36,384 nucleotides of DNA. Origin: an uncultured Campylobacter sp. (GTDB lineage: Bacteria; Campylobacterota; Campylobacteria; Campylobacterales; Campylobacteraceae). Made by a program: the position numbers and the translations under genes. How positions within the stretch are numbered: the stretch's first letter is position 1; the number at the start of each line of letters is the position of its first letter. Location: the NCBI RefSeq assembly GCF_938002845.1, contig NZ_CALKZP010000016.1, positions 1-36,384 of the forward strand. Reading direction: 5' to 3'. The notes under the pieces are model-generated. The model had not been told where the DNA came from. It did not search any database and saw nothing but the letters and a program-made list of their open reading frames with translations. Positions 1-8,055 of the stretch are shown here, piece after piece.

Positions 1-720
1 CGGAAACAGCGCGTAGAAATGCGGCTAAATTTAACCGGTGCGAGTGGATTTGGTAACACATACGGCAGCGCGATAAAACGATCTACAAGGTGGTATTTTA
101 AAATTTTGCTGACGTAAGCGTATGAAGTTTTATAAGCACCGGCGCGATAATGCCGCGTGCTCGGCAATACGACTAAATTCTATCAATGGCGGGCAAATAA
201 AATATATACGCGGGTAATACGGCGAAATTTAACTGACACGAATTAGACTAAATTTCATCGGCGACGCTACAGCAAAATCGGCATCATCGTCGCAGTAAGG
301 TCGGTGCAATTGCAGCGAGTTTGTACGATGCTGTCGTAGTAGCAAGACCAACGTCGTCGAAGCGAGATTAGTGCGACACCGTGATAAAATCGGCACCATC
401 AAAGTAAGTTTGGCACAACGCTACTACAGTAGCAAAGTCGGCTCCGTCGCAACGCGATCCGTACGAAGCTACGATAAAATCGAGATCACAGTGATAAATT
501 GGCAGTGTTACGGCGAATTCGGCGCGACGCCATGATAATATCCACGTGCTATCACGGCAGCAAAGTCAGCGCCGTTGCAGTGAGATTAGTGTAACGGCGC
601 GATAAAATCAGTGCTACTGCAGTCAACTAGGTGCGGCTCTACGATAAAATCGACGCCGCAGTAATAAAATCGACGCTGCCACAGCAGCAAGATCAGCGTC
701 ATTGCGGCATATCAGCGAGA
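1..720. repeat. Non-coding degenerate repeat array
   Basis: No credible gene lies in the first 820 bases. A loose repeat beginning AGCAA(A/G)(A/G)TC recurs at 271, 341, 431, 559 and 686, spaced about 70 to 128 bases. It is typically followed by a GYCGTYGCA-like stretch, then GAGATTAGTG, then GATAAAATCGGC-like sequence (clear copies at 383, 473, 601 and 643, with a variant at 663). Copies are strongly diverged and several units seem nested. This motif differs from the AAATTT-type repeats elsewhere in the window. It could be an old tandem array or a decayed repetitive gene; no long open frame survives. Confidence 0.5.
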
Positions 721-820
721 GCTCATAAAATTTTACGCGAAATTTTATACGAAATCCTGTATAAAATTCTATGATTTTGCCTTGAGATCAGCCTACGATC
801 GGCTCTCAATCGGTCTGTAA

Positions 821-1582
821 TCAACTTGCAATCAGTCCGTAAAGTAGCTTTAAAATCGTGGCGGCAACGACGAGCAGAAGCATCTTGCGCACAAATTTCA
901 CGTCGCATCTCATCACTAGGCTTGAGCCTGCGAAGCTGCCCGCGATCTGTCCGACCGCCATCACCGCTCCGACGAGCCATAAAATTTGCCCACCGATGAT
1001 AAAAACGCCCAAAGAGACGATGTTTGAGGTGAAATTTAAAACCTTCGTGTGCGCAACCGCCTTTTTCATATAAAGCCCTAAAATTCCAACCAGCGCAAAC
1101 GTCCAAAACGAGCCCGTACCAGGGCCGAAAAATCCGTCGTAAAACCCTAAAACAAGCCCAAAAATCGCGTAAAAGCTCTTTTTTGACATCTTGGGTTTGG
1201 CGGGCGCTTCGCCAAGGTTTGGCGAAAAAATCATATAAAAGAAAAGCGCCAGCAGTAGGATCGGAATGAGGTAGTTTAGGAATTTCGCATCGATTAGGAG
1301 CAGGACATAAGCGCCGACGAGCCCGCCTATGAACGTAAAAATCACGCCGCGCAGGATCTCCGCCGCATCGACATAGCCCTTGCGGATGAAATTTAAAGCG
1401 GCGGTGAAGCTTCCGAAGCTGCCTTGAAATCTATTTGTGGCGATCGCTACATGCGGCGGAACGCCCACGGCAAGCAGCGCAGGCAGCGAGATCAGCCCGC
1501 CGCCACCCGCGATCGAGTCGATAAATCCGCCGAAAAACGCCGCCGCAAAAAGCACCGCGAACTGCCAAAGTTCAAGCTCCAT
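821..1582 (-). CDS. TSUP family membrane permease (TauE/SafE type)
   Basis: A 253-residue, very hydrophobic protein of the sulfite exporter TauE/SafE (TSUP) family, expected in the inner membrane and moving small anions or organosulfur compounds; the substrate cannot be read from sequence. The N-terminal segment carries the family's glycine-rich hallmark GGFIDSIAGGGGLISLPAL at about residues 18-36. A second repeat has GFYDGFFGPGTGSF near residue 150. The alternating hydrophobic stretches fit 7-8 membrane helices, and the length is normal for the family. The ATG is preceded by AAGGA about 7 bases upstream. The gene stands alone between two repeat-rich non-coding stretches. Confidence 0.85.
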   Translation of the reverse strand: MELELWQFAVLFAAAFFGGFIDSIAGGGGLISLPALLAVGVPPHVAIATNRFQGSFGSFTAALNFIRKGYVDAAEILRGVIFTFIGGLVGAYVLLLIDAKFLNYLIPILLLALFFYMIFSPNLGEAPAKPKMSKKSFYAIFGLVLGFYDGFFGPGTGSFWTFALVGILGLYMKKAVAHTKVLNFTSNIVSLGVFIIGGQILWLVGAVMAVGQIAGSFAGSSLVMRCDVKFVRKMLLLVVAATILKLLYGLIAS

Positions 1583-2115
1583 CTTTGTCCTTTTCTCAAA
1601 TCACACTGGCATGCGCTATGAGCGCCTGCCAGAATTCCGCGCAATTACGATCGCAAACCGCTCATGCACCGCAAAGTGCATACGAGCGCCTGCTAAAATT
1701 CCGTGCAATTTTATAAAATTTCGCGGAATTATATCGGATTTTGCTGCGCCTCTCTGCTTAAATTTTATGAAATTTACCGCGCGATTGCTGTTTTAGCTCC
1801 ATGCAATTTATCGCGTCACGCACAAGCTGCAAAATTTCATAAAATTTAAGCAGCACAAGGCTGTGGAATTTTACCCAAATTCTACAAGATAGCCCTATAA
1901 ATTTCGCGCATCTATCCGTGAAATTTGCAGAAATTTATGAAGCGATCTTTTGCTAAAATTCCATGAAATTTCGGCGTGTTGTACTTAAGGCGTACGGCAA
2001 ATCCATAAAGCCAGCTCCGCTTATGCGGCAGCACAGCGCAAAATTCCGCCGTACGCCCGCTTCAAAGCTTCATAAAATTTCATCGCCCCGCTCGTATCAG
2101 ATAAAATTTCGCCAA
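1583..2115. repeat. RAATTY-rich intergenic region with 22-bp inverted repeat
   Basis: This 533-base gap has no convincing gene. By eye it holds about 17 copies of RAATTY, where roughly one would be expected by chance. Bases 1754-1775 and 1832-1853 are a perfect 22-bp inverted repeat, each arm carrying two AAATTT cores, separated by 56 bases. Short open frames here are by-products of the repeats. Confidence 0.7.
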
Positions 2116-2904
2116 TTATTCCGTAGTTTTGTCGGGGCTCGCGCTTAGTTCTGGTAAAATTTTATCTATCTCGCCGCTCTGTCCGAGGCGGTACAGCGCG
2201 AAGTCGTATTTGATTGGGTCGCTCGGATCGAAGCGTCTTAAGCTTTGCGTAAGCTGCAAAACAGCCTCGAAATCGTAACTCTTGCGATCGATCAGCCCAA
2301 GCTTAAGCGAAACTTTATGCGTGTGGGTATCGAGCGGGATGAGGAGGCGCGATTTTTCGATCTTTTTGTACAGCCCCAGATCGATGTCGCTGTCACGCAC
2401 CGCCCAGCGTAGGAAAAGATTGTAGCGCTTATACGGCGATGTGGGCTTTTGCGCAAAGCCACGTCCGAAAAAAAACTCATACCCAGGGCTGCGGTAGGGA
2501 TTTAATTTGTAAATCTCGCCGATTAAAAAATTTATCCCATCCTCGATCCGCCCGCTTTTTTGCATACCGCGAAGCACGCTCTCTTCGATGCTAAGGCTAT
2601 TTTTAAGCCGCTTTAAAGTTATAAAAATTTCAGCGACGTCGCGCGAGCTTTGAAATCTATATTTTTTGCCCGCAAGCTCCGCGCTAATGCGCTCATCGCT
2701 CCCGTCTAAAAGTAAAAAATCAAGCGAGCGAAGGAATTTTAAAATTTGAGCCGCATTACCGTAAGCAAACAGCGCGCAGATGAGCGCTACGACGTCGTTT
2801 CGATGTCCCTTTGCGACCTGCAGCGGATCGGGCGCGCCGAAAAGATCCGCGTCGCAATTTTTCAAATCGGCGTAATAATCTAAAATCTGCTTTAAGCTTT
2901 TCAT
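2116..2904 (-). CDS. TIGR02757 family (DUF2400) protein
   Basis: A 262-residue cytoplasmic protein resembling the TIGR02757/DUF2400 family, conserved in Epsilonproteobacteria and Bacteroidetes but without an assigned biochemical role. Visible family-like features are the N-terminal HRNDVVALICALFAYGN segment (about residues 34-50), the stretch KRYNLFLRWAVR (about 159-170) and LIPLDTHTHKVSLKLGL (about 188-204). The fold may be related to helix-hairpin-helix DNA glycosylases, but that is inference. Its ATG overlaps the rsmD stop in an ATGA, so translation is probably coupled. It is the last gene of a six-gene minus-strand operon. Confidence 0.8.
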   Translation of the reverse strand: MKSLKQILDYYADLKNCDADLFGAPDPLQVAKGHRNDVVALICALFAYGNAAQILKFLRSLDFLLLDGSDERISAELAGKKYRFQSSRDVAEIFITLKRLKNSLSIEESVLRGMQKSGRIEDGINFLIGEIYKLNPYRSPGYEFFFGRGFAQKPTSPYKRYNLFLRWAVRDSDIDLGLYKKIEKSRLLIPLDTHTHKVSLKLGLIDRKSYDFEAVLQLTQSLRRFDPSDPIKYDFALYRLGQSGEIDKILPELSASPDKTTE

Positions 2905-4289
2905 TTTACGTAGTAGCTCATCGTCGTAGCGCCGAATTTACGCGATTTAAGCAGCGCGAAATCGCCGATTTTAGGCGGCAGCTCAAGCTCGCTCATATGC
3001 TCGATCGCGATTAGCAGCTCGCACTGCGCGGAGCCCAGGCGCGCTATCAGCGCCAGCACTCGCTCGTAAATCTCGCCAAAACCCTGCCTGATCGCAAACG
3101 GCGGATCCAGATAGACGAACACTCTACGCGTGGGATCGAAGAAAGAATTTTCGCTAGAATTTACGGTATGGCTTTCGCTAGAATTTGCAGCAGAACATTT
3201 GCCTAAATCGTTTGCGGTAGAGCTTTCGCCTAAACCGCAGGATAAATTTTCGCGGGAGTTGGCGCCAGAATTTTTTCTTAAACCGCGGGTTAAATTTACG
3301 TTCGGACGCGAATTTTCTTTGCAGCTAGCGGCAAAATTGCCGTCAGAATTCGCAGTGGAATTTTTTCTTGAATCATAGACGAAATTTGCGCTTGAATGTA
3401 AACTTTTTCTGCAGCTAGAATCAAAATTTTCGCCTAAATTTAAGATTTCTTTTTCTTCGCAGTTCGCGCCTAAGCCCGCACCGTAATTTACACCAAAATT
3501 AGAGCTCTTGCCGCATTTTGAGCTTAAATTTACGCTACGATTAGCGGTCTCGGTGCCGCTTGCATCGTATTGCGAAGCGGAGCTCGCGTCAAACCTTTCG
3601 CTAAAGCTCGCGGCGTCCGTAGTTAGCGAATTTACGCAGTATTTTATACTAGAAGTGCCCGCATAATCGCCATTTGCGCCGCTCTGCGCGCCATTTTGCG
3701 CGCTGTCCGATATACCGCTTCGCATGCCGCATTTAGGCAAATCTTTCACGCCGCTTTGCGCGGCGCAGTATCTGTCCTCGCCCTGCTCTACGCTACTAAA
3801 GCTTTTGCGACAGCCCTCTTTTTCGCCGTCTAAATTTTTGCGGTAGGCGGCGGCATGGTTTTTGTCTAAATTTTTTCCGCTCAAATTTAGCGAATTTGCG
3901 CCCGAGCGTCCGTTCATATCCGCTTGCAGCTCGTGCAAAATTTCGGGCAGTCGTTCGAAGCAATCACCCAAAATCGCGTTTGCGCCGAGTCCGAAAAGCT
4001 CGAAATTTTTCCGCATTATCTTATGCGCGGCGACGTCCTTTTCGATCGCATAAACGTTTTTTGCGCCGTTGCTTAGCGCTTCAAGCGCCATCGCACCGCT
4101 GCCGCCGAAGCACTCGATAAACACCGCGCCGCGCAACTGCGCTCGCCACGTATCGAAAAACGAGCTTTTTACGATGCTTTTCGTGCTGCGCGTGCTCGAA
4201 AGTGCGGGCAGAGCGAGCTTTTTGCCCCTATAAATGCCGCTTGAAATTTGCGTAAAGAGCGTGCCGCCGAGCTTAGACAATTTAGCCAT
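2901..4289 (-). CDS. rsmD: 16S rRNA (guanine-N2)-methyltransferase RsmD with giant internal insertion
   Basis: RsmD-type methyltransferase that should methylate G966 of 16S rRNA using S-adenosylmethionine. Residues 1-122 hold the N-terminal half, including RGKKLALPAL and the SAM-binding FGGSGAMALEAL (61-72). The catalytic DPPF lies at 395-398, followed by a normal C-terminal end. Between them, about residues 123-384 are a low-complexity Asn/Ser/Gly-rich insertion, making the protein 462 residues against the usual 180-200. The frame stays open throughout, so the gene is probably expressed with the insert as a disordered loop between two core strands. The start has GAAGG just upstream and overlaps the preceding gene by 8 bases. 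Activity of such a protein is untested; loss of function cannot be excluded. Confidence 0.85.
   Translation of the reverse strand: MAKLSKLGGTLFTQISSGIYRGKKLALPALSSTRSTKSIVKSSFFDTWRAQLRGAVFIECFGGSGAMALEALSNGAKNVYAIEKDVAAHKIMRKNFELFGLGANAILGDCFERLPEILHELQADMNGRSGANSLNLSGKNLDKNHAAAYRKNLDGEKEGCRKSFSSVEQGEDRYCAAQSGVKDLPKCGMRSGISDSAQNGAQSGANGDYAGTSSIKYCVNSLTTDAASFSERFDASSASQYDASGTETANRSVNLSSKCGKSSNFGVNYGAGLGANCEEKEILNLGENFDSSCRKSLHSSANFVYDSRKNSTANSDGNFAASCKENSRPNVNLTRGLRKNSGANSRENLSCGLGESSTANDLGKCSAANSSESHTVNSSENSFFDPTRRVFVYLDPPFAIRQGFGEIYERVLALIARLGSAQCELLIAIEHMSELELPPKIGDFALLKSRKFGATTMSYYVK
3138..3923 (-). repeat. RAATTY repeat insertion inside rsmD
   Basis: Approximate DNA span of the extra block in rsmD. 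I count about 18 RAATTY hexamers in 786 bases, against about one expected. They sit in degenerate units of some 20-40 bases with a GC-rich spacer and a GAATTT or AAATTT core. In frame this yields recurring short peptides such as SGANS, GENFD, ENSRP and KNSGANS. Because the core is self-complementary, the opposite strand is also partly open, with an 82-codon frame at 3130-3378. Confidence 0.7.
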
Positions 4290-4614
4290 TTTGCCTTCTT
4301 AAAATTTCGATGATTTTTGCCTTGAACTCATCAAATAGCGCGCAAATCTCAACTTCTACACTCGCCGCATCGCATTCGCTAAAATCCCGCTTTAGCTCGC
4401 TTTGAAAATCCTCTAGCGTCGATAATAACATCTGCTTGGAAAACGGCAGCGCCAAATCTCCGTCCTCGCCGATTAAAAATAGCGGTTTTGCCGAGCTTTG
4501 CGGCTCATCGCTTATCACAAAATCGCAATCCTGCGCACTTGCGGCATGATCTTTTAAAAACAATTCCAGCGTCTTTTGCAAAATTTCGCAGTCGCAATCG
4601 ATAAAAGCCTTCAT
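4282..4614 (-). CDS. Small conserved-context protein, possible degenerate receiver domain
   Basis: A 110-residue protein starting MKAFIDCDCEI; I do not recognise a named family. A TTG three bases earlier could also start it, but the ATG overlaps the preceding stop as TGATG, the usual coupled arrangement. The pattern CDFVISDEPQ, then PLFLIGEDGDLALPFSKQMLLSTLEDF, recalls a response-regulator receiver (Asp-ending strand, then a Pro-Phe-Ser helix entry), but no complete phospho-acceptor set is evident. It lies between the MidA-like gene and rsmD with overlapping ends, so it is co-translated with them. Function unknown. Confidence 0.7.
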   Translation of the reverse strand: MKAFIDCDCEILQKTLELFLKDHAASAQDCDFVISDEPQSSAKPLFLIGEDGDLALPFSKQMLLSTLEDFQSELKRDFSECDAASVEVEICALFDEFKAKIIEILRRQNG

Positions 4615-5705
4615 CAAAGCCCCTTTTTAAATTTTATCATCTTAAATTTTTCGCCAAACTCAGCGCGCAGGTGATTGAACTGCAAAAGCGCGTTTAGGTA
4701 GCCCTTCTCGCCGCTTTTTTGCATAAAAAGCTCTAAAAGCTGGACCGCGCCGAAGTCTATGAGAGCCGCGATCTGTCTTTTGAAATCCGTCGTCACGGCG
4801 CCCACGTCCTCAAACGCTGCGCGCAAAATTTCAAAATTTACGTCGTAAGTAAGATCGCTCTTGCCGTAAAAATCGCTTAAGTTTTTCACCTCAAAGAAGC
4901 TAAAAACCTCGTGGTTTCGGTAGATCCGTAGGCTAAAATCGCCGCTAGCGCCCATCTGTCCGTAATCGAAGGCTATGAAATAAAACCGCTGCGCACTGGC
5001 GCAAATTTCGCGGGCGAAGCGAAAGTATCCGACCGGGATTTCGCCGCGCGATATGCCGAATCTGCGCGCGAGGGTTAAAATTTCACGTTCTTTTATGGGA
5101 GCAAATTTTGCCGCGCTGCTCTCTATAAAAAGCATATTTTCGCCGTCCACCGCCTCACATTTAAAGGCGTCGAAAAGCTCGTTTGCCACAAAGATCGCAT
5201 CTTTAAATTTCGCCTCATGCGCGCTTGCAAAGTGCTTTAGCGCGATTTCGTCGCCGAAGCTCTCCGCAAAGCTCGCTCGCTGTAGCTCGCGCAGGCACTC
5301 GTGCGGCTCGATAATCGCAAAGCTAAATTTATCAAGCGCCGCCGCGCCGCCCAGCGTAAAGATAGCTTGCGCTATGTCGCAAAGCAGCCGCCCGTCGTGC
5401 GAGCCGATCTCTACGATAGCGATTTTGGCGCTATTTTGCGACTTTTTTGCAGGTGCAGCGTCTAAATTTAGCTCGCTCGCCGCAAGATTTTGCCGCGACC
5501 TATCTGGGTTCGCCGCGGCGTCTAAGCTTAACTCTTGCGTCGCGCAAAAATCTGCGCTTAGGCGTAAAATTTCGCGCGCGATGCAGATACCGAAGAAGCT
5601 CCCTACGCTTACGGCAGTGTAAAAATCGCCGCTCTTGCCGATTTTAGCGGTATTTGCGTAGTAGCTCTTGTTTAGCCAGCCCTCGAAAAAATCGCTAAAT
5701 TTCAC
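4614..5705 (-). CDS. MidA/NDUFAF7-like SAM-dependent methyltransferase (DUF185)
   Basis: A 363-residue class I methyltransferase of the DUF185 family. Mitochondrial relatives (NDUFAF7) methylate an arginine of respiratory complex I; bacterial targets are mostly unknown. The N-terminal GDFYTAVSVGSFFG (26-39) is the family signature, and IAIVEIGSHDGRLLCDIA (95-112) is the SAM-binding motif I. Later motifs include FVANELFDAF. About residues 56-93 are an Asn/Ala-rich extension made of an imperfect 20-residue duplication (QELSLDAAA versus SELNLDAAP); the DNA copies start exactly 60 bases apart, at 5461 and 5521. The gene overlaps argD by an ATGA. Confidence 0.8.
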   Translation of the reverse strand: MKFSDFFEGWLNKSYYANTAKIGKSGDFYTAVSVGSFFGICIAREILRLSADFCATQELSLDAAANPDRSRQNLAASELNLDAAPAKKSQNSAKIAIVEIGSHDGRLLCDIAQAIFTLGGAAALDKFSFAIIEPHECLRELQRASFAESFGDEIALKHFASAHEAKFKDAIFVANELFDAFKCEAVDGENMLFIESSAAKFAPIKEREILTLARRFGISRGEIPVGYFRFAREICASAQRFYFIAFDYGQMGASGDFSLRIYRNHEVFSFFEVKNLSDFYGKSDLTYDVNFEILRAAFEDVGAVTTDFKRQIAALIDFGAVQLLELFMQKSGEKGYLNALLQFNHLRAEFGEKFKMIKFKKGL

Positions 5706-6871
5706 GCCCGCACTATCTCGTCCAGGCTCTTGCGTAGGCGCGCAAAGCCCTCTTTGATCTCCGGTTTTTTGATATTTAGCGCAGGCAAAAATCTAAGGGT
5801 GCGCTTGCCGGATTTTAGGATCAAAAGTCCGTTTTGTAGGGCTTTGTTAAAAATCTCGCCCAGATTTTTTTCATCGCGCAACACGAGACCTTGCATCAGA
5901 CCGAGCCCCACGCGCTTTTCGATCAGGCTAGGATAGTCTGCGGCGAGCCCGTCTAGTTTTTTGATAAATCTTTTTATAGTCTTATCAAGCTTGCCGCTAG
6001 CTTTTAAAAACTGAAGCTGCGAAAGCACCGCAAGCGCCGTAGAGGTCGCCAAAAAGTTACCGCCGAAGGTGCTGCCGTGCTCGCCCGGAGCGAAAATGTT
6101 TTGCTGCGCCACGCACGCGCCGATCGGTACGCCGCCCGCAAGCCCTTTGGCAAAGGTGATGATGTCGGGGCGGATGTCGTAAATTTGCGACGTCGCAAAC
6201 TCGCCCGTGCGATATACGCCGCACTGCACCTCGTCGGTGATCAAAAGCAGCTTTCTCTCTTTTAAAACAGCCGCCAGCCTTTGCACGCTCGCCTTATCCA
6301 GAGGTTTAATGCCGCCCTCGCCCTGGACTAGCTCGATCATCACGGCGACGCTGTTTTCATCGATATGCGCGATGATCTCCTCGATATCGTCGAAAAATTT
6401 AAATCCGGGCATATAGGGCGCAAAAATTTCCGGATGAAATTTCTCCTGCCCGGTAGCTTGCAGCGTCGCTAGCGTGCGGCCGTGGAAGGAATTTCGCAGA
6501 GTTAGAATTTCAAATTTCTTATTAGGGAAGTTTACGGTGCCGTATTTGCGCGCCATTTTGATCGCCGCCTCGTTAGCCTCCGCGCCCGAGTTGCAAAACA
6601 CCGCGTATGTACGATACCCCAAAAGCTCGCTAATCTTTTGAGCCAGGGCTTCTTGGGGCAAAATTCTATAGATATTTGAGCCGTGGATGATCTGCGCGGC
6701 TTGCGTGCCGATCGCTTCAAGCACGATCTCGTTTGCGTGCCCCAGGCAGTTTACGCCGATGCCCCCGCCAAAATCCACGTAGTCCTTGCCCGTTTCGTCA
6801 TAGACTATCGAGCCCTCGCCTCTTACCAGCGCCACGTTTACGCGCGCAAAATTATCCATCAAATAGTTCAT
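5702..6871 (-). CDS. argD: Acetylornithine aminotransferase (class III PLP aminotransferase)
   Basis: A PLP-dependent class III aminotransferase, most likely N-acetylornithine transaminase of arginine biosynthesis, possibly also acting as succinyl-diaminopimelate transaminase for lysine. Its 389 residues are the normal length. Motifs in order: YVDFGGGIGVNCLGH (31-45), the phosphate-binding NSGAEANEAA (94-103), SFHGRT (128-133), the PLP-contacting ITDEVQCGVYRTG with Asp213, and the Schiff-base lysine at about 242 in FAKGLAGGVPIG. No insertions. It overlaps both operon neighbours by ATGA junctions, so its expression is tied to the TRIC-type channel upstream and the methyltransferase downstream. 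Confidence 0.9.
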   Translation of the reverse strand: MNYLMDNFARVNVALVRGEGSIVYDETGKDYVDFGGGIGVNCLGHANEIVLEAIGTQAAQIIHGSNIYRILPQEALAQKISELLGYRTYAVFCNSGAEANEAAIKMARKYGTVNFPNKKFEILTLRNSFHGRTLATLQATGQEKFHPEIFAPYMPGFKFFDDIEEIIAHIDENSVAVMIELVQGEGGIKPLDKASVQRLAAVLKERKLLLITDEVQCGVYRTGEFATSQIYDIRPDIITFAKGLAGGVPIGACVAQQNIFAPGEHGSTFGGNFLATSTALAVLSQLQFLKASGKLDKTIKRFIKKLDGLAADYPSLIEKRVGLGLMQGLVLRDEKNLGEIFNKALQNGLLILKSGKRTLRFLPALNIKKPEIKEGFARLRKSLDEIVRA

Positions 6872-7485
6872 TTTTTATACTCCACTTTAGGCAGATGCCA
6901 AGATTTGTAATAAGCTACCATGCGAAACGCAACTCCCAAAACCAGCAAAATAATCACCGAAGGGACGCCGCTAAGTCCCAATCCATCAAGCACGAAATAT
7001 ATCAAGCCCACGCCCATGCTTATCGTGCCGTAAAGCCCCGTATGCAAAAACCACGGCACTTCATTCAGCAGTACGTCGCGCAAAATACCGCCGCCCACGC
7101 CATTGCAAAACGCGATCAGCACCACGCCGAAAACGTTGTGATTGTAGCTTAGCGCAACCATCGCTCCCACGATCGAAAAGCTTACGACGTCGATCGCATC
7201 GGTTAGAATAAATAAAAATTTACCCTCCAAATCGCGGTTTTCGTAAAGCTTGGCAAAAATAGCTACGGCGCTTACTGCAAGCACGATCGTTACAGGCGCA
7301 TAGTGCGTAAATGAGTAGATCTCGCGGCTTACTAAGGTGTCGCGCATGATCCCGCCGCCAAGCGCCGTCAAAAATGCCGCGATAAAGATCCCAAGCCAAT
7401 CGCAGCCCTTCTTTACGCCGAATAAAAACCCGCTAAGCGCCGCCGAAGCGATACCTACGCACTCCGTAAGCTCTAAAATACTCAT
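6868..7485 (-). CDS. TRIC cation channel family (UPF0126) membrane protein
   Basis: A 205-residue inner-membrane protein of the bacterial TRIC/UPF0126 (YicG-like) family, thought to form trimeric monovalent cation channels. The family is an internal duplication, and both copies of its hallmark are visible: GGGIMRDTLV at about residues 43-52 and GGGILRDVLL at about 130-139. Hydrophobic stretches fit about seven helices. It is the first gene of the six-gene operon. Upstream lies the RAATTY-rich gap to 8055; I could not assign a promoter confidently. Confidence 0.85.
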   Translation of the reverse strand: MSILELTECVGIASAALSGFLFGVKKGCDWLGIFIAAFLTALGGGIMRDTLVSREIYSFTHYAPVTIVLAVSAVAIFAKLYENRDLEGKFLFILTDAIDVVSFSIVGAMVALSYNHNVFGVVLIAFCNGVGGGILRDVLLNEVPWFLHTGLYGTISMGVGLIYFVLDGLGLSGVPSVIILLVLGVAFRMVAYYKSWHLPKVEYKK

Positions 7486-8055
7486 ATCACAACCCGCTAA
7501 AATCCTTTTAAAAACGCATTTTACAACAACTAAATATAAATTTCGGTAAAGCGCGACGAGCGGGAGAAATTTAGGCGCGGCGGTATAAATTTAAAGCGGC
7601 GGATAAAATTTGAGCGCGGCGAATTAAAATCTACGCAGCAGAATTTTGTTAGGCAGGATTTTATGCGGCAGAATTCTACGCGGCTAAAATACGGCGCCGT
7701 CAGGGCGCAAATATAAAATTTAGACTTGAAATTTATAAACGGCTGCGGAGATAAAATTTCACAGAATTTTATCGCGGCTAAAACATACGACGTTGCAGTC
7801 TAGCGCAAATTTTAGTTTAAAATTTTCAGCACCTATGCGCTAAAAAGAATTTAACGCTACAAAGTCGGCTATATGCTTACACTAACGGCACATAAATTTT
7901 GATTTGAAATTGCGCCCCTGTTTTTGGCGCCGTGTTTCGCCGCTATAAAATTTCATCTTATTTTACGATGACCGAGCCCGCGCAGAATTCTACGTAAAAT
8001 TTTAAAATTTAGCGGTCGAATTCTGCGTGGAATTTTACGCCGAGCTCCCGCTAGA
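7486..8055. repeat. RAATTY-rich intergenic region with inverted repeats
   Basis: No gene is visible in this 570-base gap. It contains roughly 20 RAATTY hexamers separated by GC-rich pieces such as GCGGCAGAATTCTACGCGG (7662-7690). At its right end CGCAGAATTC (7981-7990) is perfectly inverted at 8018-8027, and CGTAAAATT (7993-8001) is inverted at 8031-8039. The two pairs interleave just downstream of the hydrolase stop, where a transcript end would be expected. There is no classical U-run after the stem, so terminator function is only possible. Confidence 0.6.

Noticed and set aside
271..700. CRISPR array at the left edge
   Set aside because: Repeat units are too diverged and irregularly spaced (70-128 bases), with no exact repeats or uniform spacers and no cas genes nearby.
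723..1106. Minus-strand frame of 127 codons overlapping the TSUP gene
   Set aside because: Arg/His/Cys-rich shadow of the conserved permease in another frame.
3130..3378. Plus-strand open frame antisense to the rsmD insert
   Set aside because: It is open only because the RAATTY core is self-complementary; its peptides (SLEF, EFAAE) are translations of the same repeat, and rsmD motifs on the other strand are intact.
7981..8039. Intrinsic terminator for the alpha/beta hydrolase operon
   Set aside because: Stems are 9-10 bp with loops of 27 or more bases and no following U-run on the transcribed strand; kept only as inverted repeats.
7486..8055. tRNA, rRNA or transposable element in the large intergenic gaps
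   Set aside because: No T-loop (GGTTCGAATCC-like) motif, conserved rRNA stretch or transposase frame was seen in any gap; the repeats explain the non-coding DNA.
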